NCBI RefSeq assembly: GCF_002100145.1
Contig: NZ_JXQD01000008.1
Span: 85,042 to 149,041 of the forward strand
Direction: 5' to 3'
DNA from: Vibrio sp. qd031
GTDB taxonomy: Bacteria; Pseudomonadota; Gammaproteobacteria; Enterobacterales; Vibrionaceae
Length of the DNA: 64,000 nt
In this document: positions 63,168-64,000 of the stretch, piece after piece
Layout of the letters: every line of letters begins with the position of its first letter
Numbering within the stretch: position 1 is the stretch's first letter
The notes under the pieces: generated by a model
The model's database searches: none
Seen by the model: the letters and a program-made list of their open reading frames with translations, nothing else
What the model was told of the DNA's origin: nothing
Translations under genes and position numbers: made by a program

Positions 63168-63454
63168 ATGTCTATACATTAGGTTTTTTCATACCAATCT
63201 GGTGGTTACGCATTGCTACCGTTACGTTTCGCTAGCGCAAAACGGGACGGTATCAAGTCGATATTGTGCGACGTTACCTCGATACCGTGCGGTTTTACGC
63301 GACAGCGTTAAACCTCATGGTAGCGAATCCAGAAGGAATAGGTCCGTTCGACTAAGGTGGCTTTTAAAGAGCACTCAATTGTCGCTTCGAGTGACATAGG
63401 AAACTAAGATGTGTATTAGGGTGTCGAGCGAGGAGGTTACTCCCCAAAAACACA
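63168..63454. other. Gap of 287 bp between hemY terminator and rRNA operon end
   Basis: No convincing gene. The region 63217-63345 has repeated TACCGT/ACGGTA-like and CGAC/GTCG-like pieces that could fold, but no repeat family is recognised. A small frame (63151-63399) has no ribosome-binding site and is rejected. Confidence 0.4.
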
Positions 63455-63482
63455 AAAACCCCAGCATTTCTGCTGGGGTTTT
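63455..63482 (-). terminator. rRNA-operon terminator
   Basis: AAAACCCCAGC and GCTGGGGTTTT make an 11-bp stem with a six-base loop. On the minus strand a run of five T follows, as needed for the rRNA operon, and it lies 6 bp after the 3' end of tRNA-Ser. Confidence 0.9.
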
Positions 63483-63488
63483 GAATAG

Positions 63489-63579
63489 TGGCGGAGAGAT
63501 AGGGATTTGAACCCTAGAACCGCTATTAACGGTTGCCGGTTTTCAAGACCGGTGCTTTCGACCACTCAGCCATCTCTCC
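63489..63579 (-). tRNA. tRNA-Ser (anticodon UGA)
   Basis: A 91-nt class II tRNA with encoded CCA. It begins GGAGAGATGGCTGAGTGG, the anticodon loop is CTTGAAA with anticodon TGA (stem GACCGG/CCGGTC type), the long variable arm is formed around AACCGTTAATAGCGGTT, the T loop is GTTCAAAT and the acceptor stem closes with CTCTCC. It reads UCA and, by wobble, UCG/UCU. It is downstream of 5S rRNA in the same operon. Confidence 0.97.
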
Positions 63580-63636
63580 ACAAATTGTTATTGCAATAAA
63601 GTCTTATCTTAACGTGCTTCAGTACAATGATATTAA

Positions 63637-63755
63637 ATCCCGATAATGTCCTACTCTCACATGGGGAAACCCCACACTACCATCGGCGCTATTGCGTTTC
63701 ACTTCTGAGTTCGGCATGGAATCAGGTGGGTCCACAATGCTATGGTCATCGAGAA
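63637..63755 (-). rRNA. rrf: 5S ribosomal RNA
   Basis: The universal 5S core is present on the minus strand: ATGCCGAACTCAGAAGTGAA, then GATGGTAGTGTGGGG and CATGTGAGAGTAGG. The two ends pair (CTCGAT with ATCGGG). Ends are approximate by a few bases, judged from the helix I pairing. It is about 119 nt. Confidence 0.94.
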
Positions 63756-63927
63756 AAATCTCTTATTTGTCTTCAGCTTTTTCGAAAAAAGCCAAAAGCA
63801 AAAATTAATAATTCGGAAAGCTATTTAAAAGTTTTTGTCTTTATCTTTTTCTAAAAAAGATGAAAACCAATTAGCCACACATTCAATATTCTTATTTGAG
63901 TCCAATCAAAACCCTTTGGGTGTTGTA

Positions 63928-64000
63928 TGGTTAAGCCTCACGGGCAATTAGTACAGGTTAGCTCAATGCCTCACAGCACTTACACACCCTGCCTATCAAC
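63928..64000 (-). rRNA. rrl: 23S ribosomal RNA, 3' end (continues beyond window)
   Basis: On the minus strand the sequence runs GTTGATAGGCAGGGTGTGTA, then GAGCTAACCTGTACTAATTG and CCGTGAGGCTTAACC, matching the end of 23S rRNA. Only about 73 nt are in the window. About 170 bp of spacer separate it from 5S. Confidence 0.95.

Noticed and set aside
63151..63399. 82-codon frame between hemY and the rRNA operon
   Set aside because: No ribosome-binding site, odd composition, and it begins inside the hemY terminator.
63627..63854. 75-codon frame over the 5S rRNA
   Set aside because: It overlaps the 5S gene on the opposite strand.

Overview
The window is a chromosomal segment from a gammaproteobacterium, most likely a Vibrio. 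The gene order (yhiN, uspB, ftnA, uspA, rsmJ, prlC, rlmJ, gor; rhtB, pldB, yigL; yigB, xerC, DUF484, dapF, lysA, lptM, cyaY/cyaA, hemCDXY) is an enterobacterial/vibrio core backbone. The rRNA, 5S-tRNA-Ser and AsnC sequences fit the same group. Species cannot be fixed from this alone.

Layout. 1-1355 is one end of a Tn7-like transposon (tnsA, start of tnsB, three TnsB-type repeats). It ends 4 bp past the stop codon of a yhiN-type flavoprotein gene. 1360-12301 is core: flavoprotein, an O-antigen-ligase-like protein, stress and iron-storage genes, rRNA methyltransferases rsmJ and rlmJ, asnC, oligopeptidase prlC and glutathione reductase gor. 12302 to about 28960 is a mobile defence island inserted just after gor. 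29015-36110 holds an envelope pair (SPOR protein, lipid A deacylase) and a complete peptide ABC transporter. 36111-39837 is small membrane proteins and a long AT-rich gap. 39863-44111 is an acyltransferase and an arsenate-export operon (arsR, GAPDH, phosphatase, arsJ). 44211-63112 is conserved housekeeping. 63455-64000 is the end of an rRNA operon on the minus strand (23S end, 5S, tRNA-Ser, terminator).

The defence island is the part worth most attention. It opens with a four-gene recombination module: three tyrosine-recombinase-like proteins and a small coiled-coil protein (Tn554 / recombinase-trio / gamma-mobile-trio type). Its cargo is (a) a two-gene unit of a small diadenylate-cyclase-like (DAC) protein and a two-TM beta-barrel effector of the Cap15 type; (b) a type II CBASS operon, capV - DncV-like cyclase - cap2 - cap3; (c) a helicase operon behind a divergent XRE regulator with two perfect palindromic operators; and (d) a three-gene operon of a second DAC-like protein, an unknown helical protein and a multi-TM protein. 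From memory, VSP-I of Vibrio cholerae, which carries the same CBASS type, sits at this same gor-side locus.

Two separate DAC-like proteins, each paired with a membrane protein and lying either side of a CBASS operon, look like nucleotide-signal immune modules I do not recognise as described. The first resembles Panoptes in logic (small nucleotide enzyme plus 2TM-beta effector, next to CBASS) but with a DAC-fold protein in place of the mCpol enzyme. These functions are inference from visible motifs and gene order; no searches or structure predictions were run.
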